NCBI GenBank assembly: GCA_038322995.1
Contig: JBBQGM010000042.1
Location: 1-42,428, forward strand
Length of the DNA: 42,428 nucleotides
Direction of reading: 5' to 3'
Origin: QHXQ01 sp038322995
Lineage (GTDB): Bacteria; Acidobacteriota; Blastocatellia; Pyrinomonadales; Pyrinomonadaceae
The translations under genes were made by a program, and so were the position numbers. Each line of letters begins with the position of its first letter. Within the stretch, counting starts at the first letter, position 1. Below, piece by piece: positions 1-9,610 of the stretch. A model generated the notes under the pieces. It worked only from the letters and a program-made list of their open reading frames with translations, made no database searches and was not told where the DNA came from.

Positions 1-70
1 CCCGCCGGGGGGGGGGGGGGGCCCACTCATCGCGCGCCCCCCCCCTTTATACTCGCCCCCCCCCCCGCCG
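1..70. other. G/C homopolymer stretch at window edge
   Basis: Long runs of G (about positions 7-21) and several runs of C occur right at the end of the sequence, before the stop codon of the first gene. Nothing else in the window looks like this. Such runs at an end are typical of assembly or sequencing artefacts, so I assign no biological role. Confidence 0.6.
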
Positions 71-74
71 CATT

Positions 75-2252
75 TCATTTTATCTGGCCTTGCGCTTTGA
101 TCTCGCAGGGCACATGCTGCCCGGTCGTGACTTCGACCGGCAAATGCAGGACGAGCGTCTTGATGCGGCATGTGCCGGTGTTGTCCGTCCGGCAATAGTA
201 GAGCGTGAGTTGCACACGCACATCGGCCGCGCCGGGCGCGAGCGCATGCACGGGCAACCGGAGCGGCAGCCGTACATCCAGGCCCGCGCGCGTGAGCGTC
301 GGCTGGCCGTCGGCGAACACGAGATGTTCTGCGCCGCGCGTGACAGTGACCTGCGCACGTTGCGGCGCGGCTTCGTTCAAATGATAACCGGCGGGCAGAT
401 CAACTGCGACGACGAGCACGGCGGCTGCTGCGCCCGCTTGCAGCCGTTGCCCGGCGAGTCTGCGCTCTTCCGCGTGCGGCGTGAACGTGTCTGCGTGCGC
501 CGCCATCATATGCGCGGCGGCGCTTGCGGTGGGCGGCCGCAGCCCGCGCAACATGAGCGTCGCGGTCGTGCCCGTACGTGCGTCCACGACGCGGATGGCA
601 TGGTTGTTCGTATCGGCGACGTAGAGTTTGCCGTTGGCGCTGCTCAGTCCACCGGGTTCATAGAACGAACCTTGCGCGCCGTCCGTCTGACCGGATCGGC
701 CCGTGCCGGCGAATGTCGTGAGCGTGCGTGTCTGCGGAGCGAGCCGTTTGAGTTTGTGGTTATAAGTATCGGCGACGTAGAGCGCGCCGTCCGCGTAAAC
801 CATGCCAAGCGGATGCTGCAAGCGCGCTTCATCGCCGCGCCCATCGCGGTCGCCAAACTCGAACAGGTTGCCACCCGCGAGCGTGCGTACTTCCGCAGCC
901 GTTGCAGATGAGTTGTCGCCGGGTTGAGCAACAGCCGCAGACTGCGTAGTAGCGACCCTGACCGCTGCTACGTTCGTGCATGTCTGCGCGCCGCCGAGCG
1001 CGAGCGCGCGGATGATGTTCGATTCGCTATCGGCGACGTAGAGCGTGTGCCCGTCGCTTGCCAGTCCCGACGGCTGTGCGAAAGCAGCAGCGGGCGGCGT
1101 GCCATCGATTGCGCCAAACAATGACCCGCGCCGTTGCCCGTCGATGCGCGCCTCGCGCCCCGTGCCCGCGAACACGGCGACCTGCTTGTGCGCGAGGTCA
1201 TACTGCCAGATTTGATGCGTGCCGGCCATGGCGATGTAGAGCGTGCGCCCCACGAGTTGCAAGTCCCACGGCGAACTGAGCGCGCTCGTGTGCGCCGGGC
1301 CGGCCGCGAATTCGAGCGTGCGCGCCTGTTCGCCTGTGCCCGCAATGGTCGCAACCATGCGCGCCTTCAAATCGACGCGCCGCAGCAGATGATTCTCGGT
1401 GTCCGCGACGTAGAGCGCGTCGCCATCAAGCGCCAGGCCTTGCGGGCGATGAAACGTCGCCTGCTCAAACGCGCCATCGGTTGCGCCGCGCTCGCCCGTG
1501 CCGATGGTGGCCACGAATGTGCCGTCGAGTTTCGTGACGACGATGCGGTTGTGATTCGAGTCCGCGATGAAGAGCCGAGCAGTCTGCGCGTCGGCTAGCA
1601 CTTTGCCGGGGAACGCGAGCGGCAAGTCGGCCGTCTGCGCGCGTTCGAGCGCGCGTTGCAAAGGCTGCTCGTTCAATGCGCCGCGCTGCCGGAAATCTTC
1701 GCTTGTGTCGCCGATCAACTTGTCGAGCACATCGTAGCCGCCTTCGCCTTCGCGTTGATCGATAATGTAGCCGGCCGGATCAATCAAGCAGCGCGTCGGC
1801 CACGCGCGCACGGCGTAAGCCTGCCAGATGACGAAATCCGCATCGTTCACGACCGGATGCTCGATCTCGTAGCGCAGCACGATGCGCCGTATGTTGTCGG
1901 TCGCTTGCTCGTTCGTGAACTTGGCGGAGTGGACGCCGATCACAACCAACTCGTTTGGATACTTCGCCTCAAGTTGCTTGAGGTCGGGAATGATGTGGAT
2001 GCAGTTGATGCAGCCATAAGTCCAGAAGTCGAGCAGCACGACCTTGCCGCGCAGGCCCGCCAGCGTGAGCGGCCTCTCCGTGTTCAACCACGCGCGCCCG
2101 CCCGTCAACTCCGGCGCACGCACGCGCCCGCGATATCGTGCCGACATCTCATTCCCCTCGCGTGTGGACGCGCCCATGCCGACCGCCGCGCACACGGCCA
2201 GCACGCTCACGACGAGCAGTTTTTTCTCCTTTGTCTCGCCGCGACAAAACAA
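75..2252 (-). CDS. Secreted thioredoxin-like / NHL-repeat / DsbD-N-like fusion protein
   Basis: 725 residues. Residues 10-28 form a hydrophobic signal peptide, so the protein is probably periplasmic. Residues about 45-185 are a thioredoxin fold with the redox motif WTYGCINCIH (Cys81, Cys84). Residues about 215-575 hold repeated YVADTxNHxLRR-type NHL units, a beta-propeller. The last 130 residues form a beta-rich domain with a second cysteine pair (Cys687, Cys695) in the context LYYCR...TCRIK, recalling the N-terminal domain of DsbD. The thioredoxin-NHL-beta order is that of the NHLRC2 family. A thiol-disulfide role is inferred; the substrate is unknown. The gene is divergent from mutS2. An internal Met at residue 36 is an alternative start but would remove the signal peptide. 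Confidence 0.85.
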   Translation of the reverse strand: MFCRGETKEKKLLVVSVLAVCAAVGMGASTREGNEMSARYRGRVRAPELTGGRAWLNTERPLTLAGLRGKVVLLDFWTYGCINCIHIIPDLKQLEAKYPNELVVIGVHSAKFTNEQATDNIRRIVLRYEIEHPVVNDADFVIWQAYAVRAWPTRCLIDPAGYIIDQREGEGGYDVLDKLIGDTSEDFRQRGALNEQPLQRALERAQTADLPLAFPGKVLADAQTARLFIADSNHNRIVVTKLDGTFVATIGTGERGATDGAFEQATFHRPQGLALDGDALYVADTENHLLRRVDLKARMVATIAGTGEQARTLEFAAGPAHTSALSSPWDLQLVGRTLYIAMAGTHQIWQYDLAHKQVAVFAGTGREARIDGQRRGSLFGAIDGTPPAAAFAQPSGLASDGHTLYVADSESNIIRALALGGAQTCTNVAAVRVATTQSAAVAQPGDNSSATAAEVRTLAGGNLFEFGDRDGRGDEARLQHPLGMVYADGALYVADTYNHKLKRLAPQTRTLTTFAGTGRSGQTDGAQGSFYEPGGLSSANGKLYVADTNNHAIRVVDARTGTTATLMLRGLRPPTASAAAHMMAAHADTFTPHAEERRLAGQRLQAGAAAAVLVVAVDLPAGYHLNEAAPQRAQVTVTRGAEHLVFADGQPTLTRAGLDVRLPLRLPVHALAPGAADVRVQLTLYYCRTDNTGTCRIKTLVLHLPVEVTTGQHVPCEIKAQGQIK

Positions 2253-2473
2253 AGGGCCGGCCCGCGCGACGCGCGCCCAACAAAATCAGATTATGCCTGC
2301 TCTTTACCGCCGACAAACTGAAAACGTGGTCGCAGTTTAGCACGCAACCACAAACGCAAACGCGCGTCGCTTTTCGCGCACTCACACGCGGATGTTAAGA
2401 TACCCGTCCGGCTGACAGTCATTAGTCGCGCTGACTGCACGTTTCCTTACCAGCGAAACGCGCGGCTGGCGGC

Positions 2474-2501
2474 TTGGCTGAAAGCTAATAGCTAACAGCT
2501 T
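2474..2501. repeat. Heptad-phased repeat R1 ahead of mutS2
   Basis: The words AGCTAAT and AGCTAAC and a partial third follow each other at a 7-nt step and run almost into the mutS2 start codon. No purine-rich ribosome-binding site is visible between the repeat and the ATG. Just upstream, CAGTCA...TGACTG makes a small hairpin. It is the weakest member of a family seen in about ten spacers of this window (R1-R10). Confidence 0.5.
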
Positions 2502-2504
2502 CCT

Positions 2505-5018
2505 ATGAACGAACAAGCATTCGGGGTGTTGGAATACGAGGGCCTGCGGGCGCTCGTGCGGCGCGGTGCGCAGACGCCAATGGGCCGCGCGCGGGCCGAT
2601 GCGCTCATGCCGCTCGACGACCGCACGACGCTGCAACACGCGCTCGACGCGGTGGCGGAAGGTCTTGAACTGCGCCGGCGTGGTGCGGGCTGGTCTTTCT
2701 CCGAGTTGGCCGACCCGACGGACGCGCTCGCGCGGCTGCGCATCGAGGGCGCGGTGCTTGAGCCGTTGGCGCTGCTCGAACTCGCACGGCTCTGCGATCA
2801 AGTGGGCGAAGCACGCGCGCAGATTCACGCCGAGCGCAATGATGTGCCGGTGCTGTGGAGCGTCGTGGCGGAACTGCCGCGCGAGTTGTACACGCTCGCC
2901 GCCCGCATCACGGCGAAGATTCTGCCGGGCGGCGAACTCGACGACCGCGCCAGCCCCGAGCTCGCGCGCATCCGCCACGACATCAACCGCCTGCGCTCGA
3001 CGCTCACGCGCTCGCTCGAAAACCTGATGCGCCGCTCAGAGGAGGCGATTCAAGATCAACTCGTGACCGTGCGCAACGAACGCTTCGTCGTGCCCGTGCG
3101 CGCCGATCATCGCGGGCGCGTGGCGGGCGTCGCGCACGGTTTCTCGTCGTCGGGCGCGACCGTCTTTATCGAGCCACTTGAGACCATCGAAGGCAACAAC
3201 GAGCTACAAAATTTACGCGAGACGGAGGCCCGCGAGATCACGCGCATCCTCGCCACGCTCACCGATGAGTTGCGCCGCGAGTCGCCCGCGCTCGCCCACG
3301 CGGCGGCGGCCGTCGCCGAACTAGATTTCATCAACGCGAAGGCCGCGCTCGCGCGCTCGTTCAACTGCGTGCAGCCGTTGCTCGACGAAGGCAGTACGCT
3401 CGAACTCGTCGCGGCCCGGCATCCGCTGCTCGAAGAGAATCTACGCGCGACGAATGACGCAGTCGTGCCCGTCTCGTTCAAACTCAATGCCGCACAACCG
3501 ATCATGGTCATCTCCGGTGCGAACGCGGGCGGCAAGACGGTCGTGTTGAAAACTGCCGGCTTGCTCGCGTTGATGGCGCTCTCCGGTCTGCACGTGCCCG
3601 CGCAGGCGGCGCGCGTGCCGCTCTACGCTTCGGTGCTCGCGGACATTGGCGACCGGCAATCTCTGGCCGCGCATCTCTCAACCTTCACCGCGCACATCGC
3701 CAACATCAGCCGCATGCTTGAGCTTTGCGCCGCGCCCGCGCTCGTGCTCTTGGACGAAGTGGGCACGGGCACAGACCCGGAAGAAGGATCGGCGCTTGGC
3801 GTCGCGGTCGTGGATCACTTTCGCCGTGCGTGCGGCGCGCACGTTGTGGCGACGACGCACTACAGCGGCTTGAAGCAGTATGCCGCGAACGGAGCGGGCG
3901 TGTTGAATGCGAGCGTCGAGTTTGATGAGCAGACTTTGCAGCCGACGTATCGCTTGCTCGTCGGTCTTGCCGGTTCATCATCGGGCCTGGAGATCGCCGG
4001 CCGCTTCGGCTTCCCGCGCGAGTTGTTGCAAGCAGCCGCGACGCACGTCAACGAGTCCGCGCGCATGGCCGCTGAATATTTACGCCGCATTCAGCGCGAA
4101 GCCGAGCAGGCGGAAGCGTTGCGCCGCGCGCTCGAAGATGAACGCGCGACGGTCGCGCAAAAGTACGAAGCATTAGCTCGCGAAGCGCAGCAACGCGAAC
4201 GCGAACGACAGCAAACGTTCGAGCGCGACATGCGCGCCGGGCTCGCGGACTTCGAGCGGCAAGCGCGCGAGTTGCTCGCGCAGATCGAAGATCGCGCCGT
4301 GCGGCTGAAGACCGAGCGCGAAGCGGAGAAACGCACCGCCGAGTTGCGCCGCACGGCCCAACGCACAGTCGCGCAGACGCGCCCACAGCAAACCGTGATT
4401 GATAAACCGGGCGTGCGCGTCGTGCGCCCGGAGCGCGAGGCTGACGTGAGCGCAGCGCGCGCGAACGCGGCATCAGCAATTCCACACACAGGCTCCGCGC
4501 CGGCTTACCGCCCGGCCACAATTGCGCGTGACATCGTTGTGGGCGACACGGTGCGGCTGCGCAACTTCAACAAGACCGGCGTAGTTGATCGCTTGAGCGG
4601 CGGCGAAGCGGAAGTCCGCGTCGGCGCGCTGCGCTTGCGCGAGAAGCTCGTCAATCTCGAATTGATGGAACGCGCGCCACAAACGGACACCGCGCGCCAG
4701 TCGCAACTTGAGCGCATGGCCGCCAGCCACGCGCGCACCACACAGGTGCGGCTGAACGACTCGAAGCCTGAGCCGAACATGGAACTGAACTTGATCGGCC
4801 GCACGACCGACGAGGCCGTCGCCGCCGTCGATAAGTTTCTCGACGAAGCGTATCTGCACAGTCTCGCGCACATACGCATCATCCACGGCCACGGCACGGG
4901 CGCGCTCCGCCGCGCCATCGCCGACTTCCTGCGCGGTCATCCGCACGTCGCCAACTTCGCCCCCGCCCCCTCCGACCAAGGCGGCGCAGGCGCGACGGTC
5001 GTCGAGCTTAAACAATGA
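2505..5018 (+). CDS. mutS2: MutS2 family ATPase/endonuclease
   Basis: 837 residues, close to the usual MutS2 length. Walker A GANAGGKT lies near residues 338-345, followed by a Walker B region LVLLDEVGTGTDPEEGS. A long charged coiled-coil segment spans about 510-620, and the C-terminal Smr domain starts near 759 with the motif HGHGTG. Lacking the MutS mismatch-recognition domain, MutS2 proteins act in recombination control or in rescue of collided ribosomes rather than in mismatch repair. The ATG at 2505 follows repeat R1 directly and has no clear Shine-Dalgarno sequence. The hydrolase gene follows 30 bp downstream. Confidence 0.95.
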   Translation: MNEQAFGVLEYEGLRALVRRGAQTPMGRARADALMPLDDRTTLQHALDAVAEGLELRRRGAGWSFSELADPTDALARLRIEGAVLEPLALLELARLCDQVGEARAQIHAERNDVPVLWSVVAELPRELYTLAARITAKILPGGELDDRASPELARIRHDINRLRSTLTRSLENLMRRSEEAIQDQLVTVRNERFVVPVRADHRGRVAGVAHGFSSSGATVFIEPLETIEGNNELQNLRETEAREITRILATLTDELRRESPALAHAAAAVAELDFINAKAALARSFNCVQPLLDEGSTLELVAARHPLLEENLRATNDAVVPVSFKLNAAQPIMVISGANAGGKTVVLKTAGLLALMALSGLHVPAQAARVPLYASVLADIGDRQSLAAHLSTFTAHIANISRMLELCAAPALVLLDEVGTGTDPEEGSALGVAVVDHFRRACGAHVVATTHYSGLKQYAANGAGVLNASVEFDEQTLQPTYRLLVGLAGSSSGLEIAGRFGFPRELLQAAATHVNESARMAAEYLRRIQREAEQAEALRRALEDERATVAQKYEALAREAQQRERERQQTFERDMRAGLADFERQARELLAQIEDRAVRLKTEREAEKRTAELRRTAQRTVAQTRPQQTVIDKPGVRVVRPEREADVSAARANAASAIPHTGSAPAYRPATIARDIVVGDTVRLRNFNKTGVVDRLSGGEAEVRVGALRLREKLVNLELMERAPQTDTARQSQLERMAASHARTTQVRLNDSKPEPNMELNLIGRTTDEAVAAVDKFLDEAYLHSLAHIRIIHGHGTGALRRAIADFLRGHPHVANFAPAPSDQGGAGATVVELKQ

Positions 5019-5048
5019 ATTAAGCGCACCACTATTTGGAGGCGGAGA

Positions 5049-5891
5049 TTGGATAAGCGCAGGCTCAAACATTTACTGATCGGTGAATTCACGCTCAAAC
5101 GACTCGCTCGCTCTGCGGTGTTGATCATTGGCTTGACTTATCTCGGCATGTCCCTCTACGGCTTCTTTTACGCGGACAAGATTATCTTTCAACCGCCGCG
5201 AACTGCTTACCGGGATACAAACAACACGCTCAAGTTGAAGACCGAAGATGGCACGCAAATCTCTGCTGTCTATCTACAGAATCCACAGGCTATCTATACG
5301 ATCCTATACAGCCACGGTAATGCTGAAGACTTGGCCACGCTTGCGCCGATGCTAGAGGATATCAGGCGCATGGGCTTCGCTGTGTTCGCTTATGACTATC
5401 ACGGTTACGGCACAAGCAGCGGCACACCGTCTGAACGCAATGCTTACCGGGACGTGGATGCAGCCTTTGCATATCTCACGCAAACCCTGCACACGCCTGC
5501 GGAGCGCATCATCGCGCAGGGCCGGTCGTTGGGCGGCGCGCTGGCGGTTGATTTAGCAGCGCGCCAACCGGTCGCCGGGCTGATCCTCGAAAGTTCATTT
5601 CTGACCGCCTTCCGCGTAGTCACGCGCATCCCTATCTTCCCGTTCGATCTGTTCCGGAGCGACGATAAGATCAAGCGCGTGCATTGCCCTGTGCTGGTGA
5701 TTCACGGGCGCAGAGATGAGGTGATACCCTTCTGGCATGGTGCGCGGCTGTTTACTTTGGCAAATGCGCCGAAGATGTCGCTATGGATCGACGGCGCAGG
5801 TCATAACGATCTGTCGGAGATTGCCGGCGCGCGATATGAACAGGCCCTGCAAGCGTTCCGCGACTCACTCGCCGGGCCGCGCGAAGGATAG
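5049..5891 (+). CDS. Membrane-anchored alpha/beta hydrolase (Bem46/ABHD17-like)
   Basis: 280 residues. The start is a TTG at 5049, preceded by GGAGG about six bases upstream. One membrane segment at residues 22-40 is followed by an alpha/beta hydrolase domain: HG at 89-90 (oxyanion), nucleophile elbow GRSLGG with Ser160, Asp223 in GRRDE and His252 in GAGHND, giving a complete triad. Substrate is unknown. It sits between mutS2 and dnaG and ends 3-6 bp before dnaG. The first half is clearly poorer in G+C (about 50% in lines counted by hand) than mutS2, which may reflect a separate origin. Confidence 0.85.
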   Translation: MDKRRLKHLLIGEFTLKRLARSAVLIIGLTYLGMSLYGFFYADKIIFQPPRTAYRDTNNTLKLKTEDGTQISAVYLQNPQAIYTILYSHGNAEDLATLAPMLEDIRRMGFAVFAYDYHGYGTSSGTPSERNAYRDVDAAFAYLTQTLHTPAERIIAQGRSLGGALAVDLAARQPVAGLILESSFLTAFRVVTRIPIFPFDLFRSDDKIKRVHCPVLVIHGRRDEVIPFWHGARLFTLANAPKMSLWIDGAGHNDLSEIAGARYEQALQAFRDSLAGPREG

Positions 5892-5897
5892 AGTGTG

Positions 5898-7757
5898 ATG
5901 CGCTTTCCGCAGACATTTATTGACGACCTGAGACGCCAGACGGACATCGTGCGCGTGATTCAGGACTACGTGTCGTTGAAGAAGAAGGGCGCGAACTGGA
6001 TGGCCTGCTGCCCGTTTCATCAGGAGAAGACGCCGTCGTTCTCGGTCAATCCGGCGAAGGATATTTTCTACTGTTTTGGATGTTCCAAGGGCGGAAGCGT
6101 CTTTAACTTCGTGATGGAGATCGAGCGCGTCACGTTTCCCGAAGCGATCAGGATCGTGGCGGAGAAGGCGAACGTGGCGCTGCCCGTGCTGGAAGAGGAC
6201 AAACGCTTCGAGACGCGGCGACGCGATGCGGACGACATCATTCAGTTGAATACGTGGGCGCTCGAATGGTGGGAGCAGCAGTTGGCGCAGGGCGGCGGCG
6301 AGACACAGGCGGGCCGCGATTATATTGACGGGCGCGGGTTGACCGCAGAGACGCGCAAGGCTTTCCGGCTGGGCTTTGCGCCGGACAGTTGGGACGGGCT
6401 GACCACATATCTGAAGAAGCAAGGCGCGAGCGCGGCGCAGATCGAGCAGAGCGGTTTGGTCGTCGTGAAGGACGGCGGCGGCTTTTATGATCGCTTTCGC
6501 GGGCGCGTGATCTTTCCGGTCATGGATGCGCAGGGGCGACCCGTCGCCTTCGGTGGGCGCGTGCTGTCGGCCGACGAGCAGCCGAAATATCTGAACTCGC
6601 CGGAGACAGCCGCGTACACGAAGGGGCGGCATCTATACGGCTTGCATCTGACGCGCGACGAAATTCGGCGCAAAGGTTTTGCGATTCTCGTCGAAGGTTA
6701 TCTCGATCTGATCGTTCTGTATCAGGCTGGTGTGCGTAACTTGGTAGCGAGTCTGGGAACAGCATTGACATCAGAGCAAGCGAAACTATTAGGGCGGTTT
6801 GCGCGCAAAGTGGTCGTCAACTATGATGGTGATCGAGCGGGTGTTAAGGCGGCAAAGCGGGCCATTGATGGTTTCCTTCCAACTCTTCTCGCAGAGGAAT
6901 TCGACGTAAAAGTATTGACTTTGCCGGATAACGCTGACCCAGACGAATTCATCAAGCAATATGGAGTGGAAGCCTATAATAAGCGGCGTGGTGAATCTTC
7001 AAATTGGATACAGTTTATAATCGACTTGGCCCGAAGAGAGCATGATTTCCATCAACCGGGGGAAAAGTCGGCGGCAGTAGAAGATGTGCTTCCATACATT
7101 CGCGCCGTTCCTATGGGAGTTCAAGGGACAAAGAGACGTGAGTATTTCGGCATAGCTATGGGTGCTCTCAATATAGAGCCTTCGCTTCACGACGAAATTT
7201 GGAAGATCGTTAGGTCTCCCTCAAAAACGGCACAACCCGATGCTATACAGAAAATGCCTCACATGAGTAACGTGCCGCCGACCGTTGCCGAGCAGCAGTT
7301 GCTCGAACTGTTAGCGCACGATGCGGAGTTGCGCGGCATGTTGCTGCCGCAACTTGACCAGGAAGTTTACGCCGGCCTGCCGACCGCGCCGCTGTTCGCC
7401 GCGCTCAAGGAGTTGGCCGAGACGGGCGCGGAGCTGGATTTTGACGCGCTCAGCGCGCGGGCCGGCGACGACGAAGAATTGCGCAAACTCGTCGCGCTCG
7501 TCTGGTGGAGCGAATCGCCGCGCGCCGAGGGTGAAGCGGTGGACGAGACGCTCGCCGCGGCCGAGAGTTGTCTAACGGCGTTGCAACTAATGTATGTCGA
7601 ACGGCGCTTGAAAGATTTGACGGCCGAGATTACGGCGGCCGAGCGCGCCGGTGACGAAGCGCGCCGCGACGAGTTGGTCATGGAAAACCTTGAGTGGACG
7701 CGACGGCGCAGTATGCTGTTGCCCAGACAACAAGCCAGTAGAATTCCGCAAGCGTGA
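5898..7757 (+). CDS. dnaG: DNA primase DnaG
   Basis: 619 residues from the ATG at 5898; an in-frame GTG at 5895 is the other possible start. It makes RNA primers for replication. The N-terminal CHC2 zinc finger shows Cys38, His41, Cys59 and Cys62. The catalytic Toprim core includes ILVEGYLDLI near residue 263 and NYDGDRAG near 306. The C-terminal portion (about 455-619) is the helicase-interacting region. The stop overlaps the possible GTG start of rpoD, as in the common dnaG-rpoD macromolecular synthesis arrangement. Codons for about residues 255-455 have a strongly different base composition from the rest; see the separate entry. Confidence 0.97.
   Translation: MRFPQTFIDDLRRQTDIVRVIQDYVSLKKKGANWMACCPFHQEKTPSFSVNPAKDIFYCFGCSKGGSVFNFVMEIERVTFPEAIRIVAEKANVALPVLEEDKRFETRRRDADDIIQLNTWALEWWEQQLAQGGGETQAGRDYIDGRGLTAETRKAFRLGFAPDSWDGLTTYLKKQGASAAQIEQSGLVVVKDGGGFYDRFRGRVIFPVMDAQGRPVAFGGRVLSADEQPKYLNSPETAAYTKGRHLYGLHLTRDEIRRKGFAILVEGYLDLIVLYQAGVRNLVASLGTALTSEQAKLLGRFARKVVVNYDGDRAGVKAAKRAIDGFLPTLLAEEFDVKVLTLPDNADPDEFIKQYGVEAYNKRRGESSNWIQFIIDLARREHDFHQPGEKSAAVEDVLPYIRAVPMGVQGTKRREYFGIAMGALNIEPSLHDEIWKIVRSPSKTAQPDAIQKMPHMSNVPPTVAEQQLLELLAHDAELRGMLLPQLDQEVYAGLPTAPLFAALKELAETGAELDFDALSARAGDDEELRKLVALVWWSESPRAEGEAVDETLAAAESCLTALQLMYVERRLKDLTAEITAAERAGDEARRDELVMENLEWTRRRSMLLPRQQASRIPQA
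6661..7262 (+). other. Low-G+C block inside dnaG (possible recombination tract)
   Basis: Hand counting of the ten 60-base lines from 6661 to 7260 gives 289 G or C in 600, about 48%. The line just before (6601-6660) is 65% and 7381-7440 is 72%. The reading frame stays open and the Toprim motif is intact. Both edges are abrupt. This could be a recombination tract from a lower-G+C relative or an unusual local codon choice. Confidence 0.65.
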
Positions 7758-7759
7758 AG

Positions 7760-9493
<1,734 letters not shown>

Positions 9494-9604
9494 GCAGTCG
9501 GCAGCGGTAGACAATTGTGCATTAGGCCCGATTTGCTGCGGAACTGGCCGCAAAGCAGCTTGCACGGGCTAACAACTGACAGCGGCCGGCGGACATCCAA
9601 CAGT
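9494..9604. repeat. Heptad-phased inverted repeat R2 between rpoD and the radical SAM gene
   Basis: The left part shows 7-nt steps (GCAGTCG GCAGCGG); the right part steps as CTAACAA CTGACAG and then CGGCCGG CGGACAT. GCCCG (left) can pair with CGGGC (right) around an inner hairpin. The word ACAACTGAC at 9572-9580 recurs in R4 at 16187-16195. Confidence 0.5.
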
Positions 9605-9610
9605 TCCTGC

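Noticed and set aside
1..70. Long G and C runs that might be a G-quadruplex or phase-variable tract
   Set aside because: They lie only at the extreme end of the sequence with several erratic homopolymers, which fits an assembly artefact better than biology.
90..911. 273-codon plus-strand frame and similar long antisense frames over the NHL gene
   Set aside because: High G+C gives long antisense frames; the minus-strand protein has clear domains and a signal peptide.
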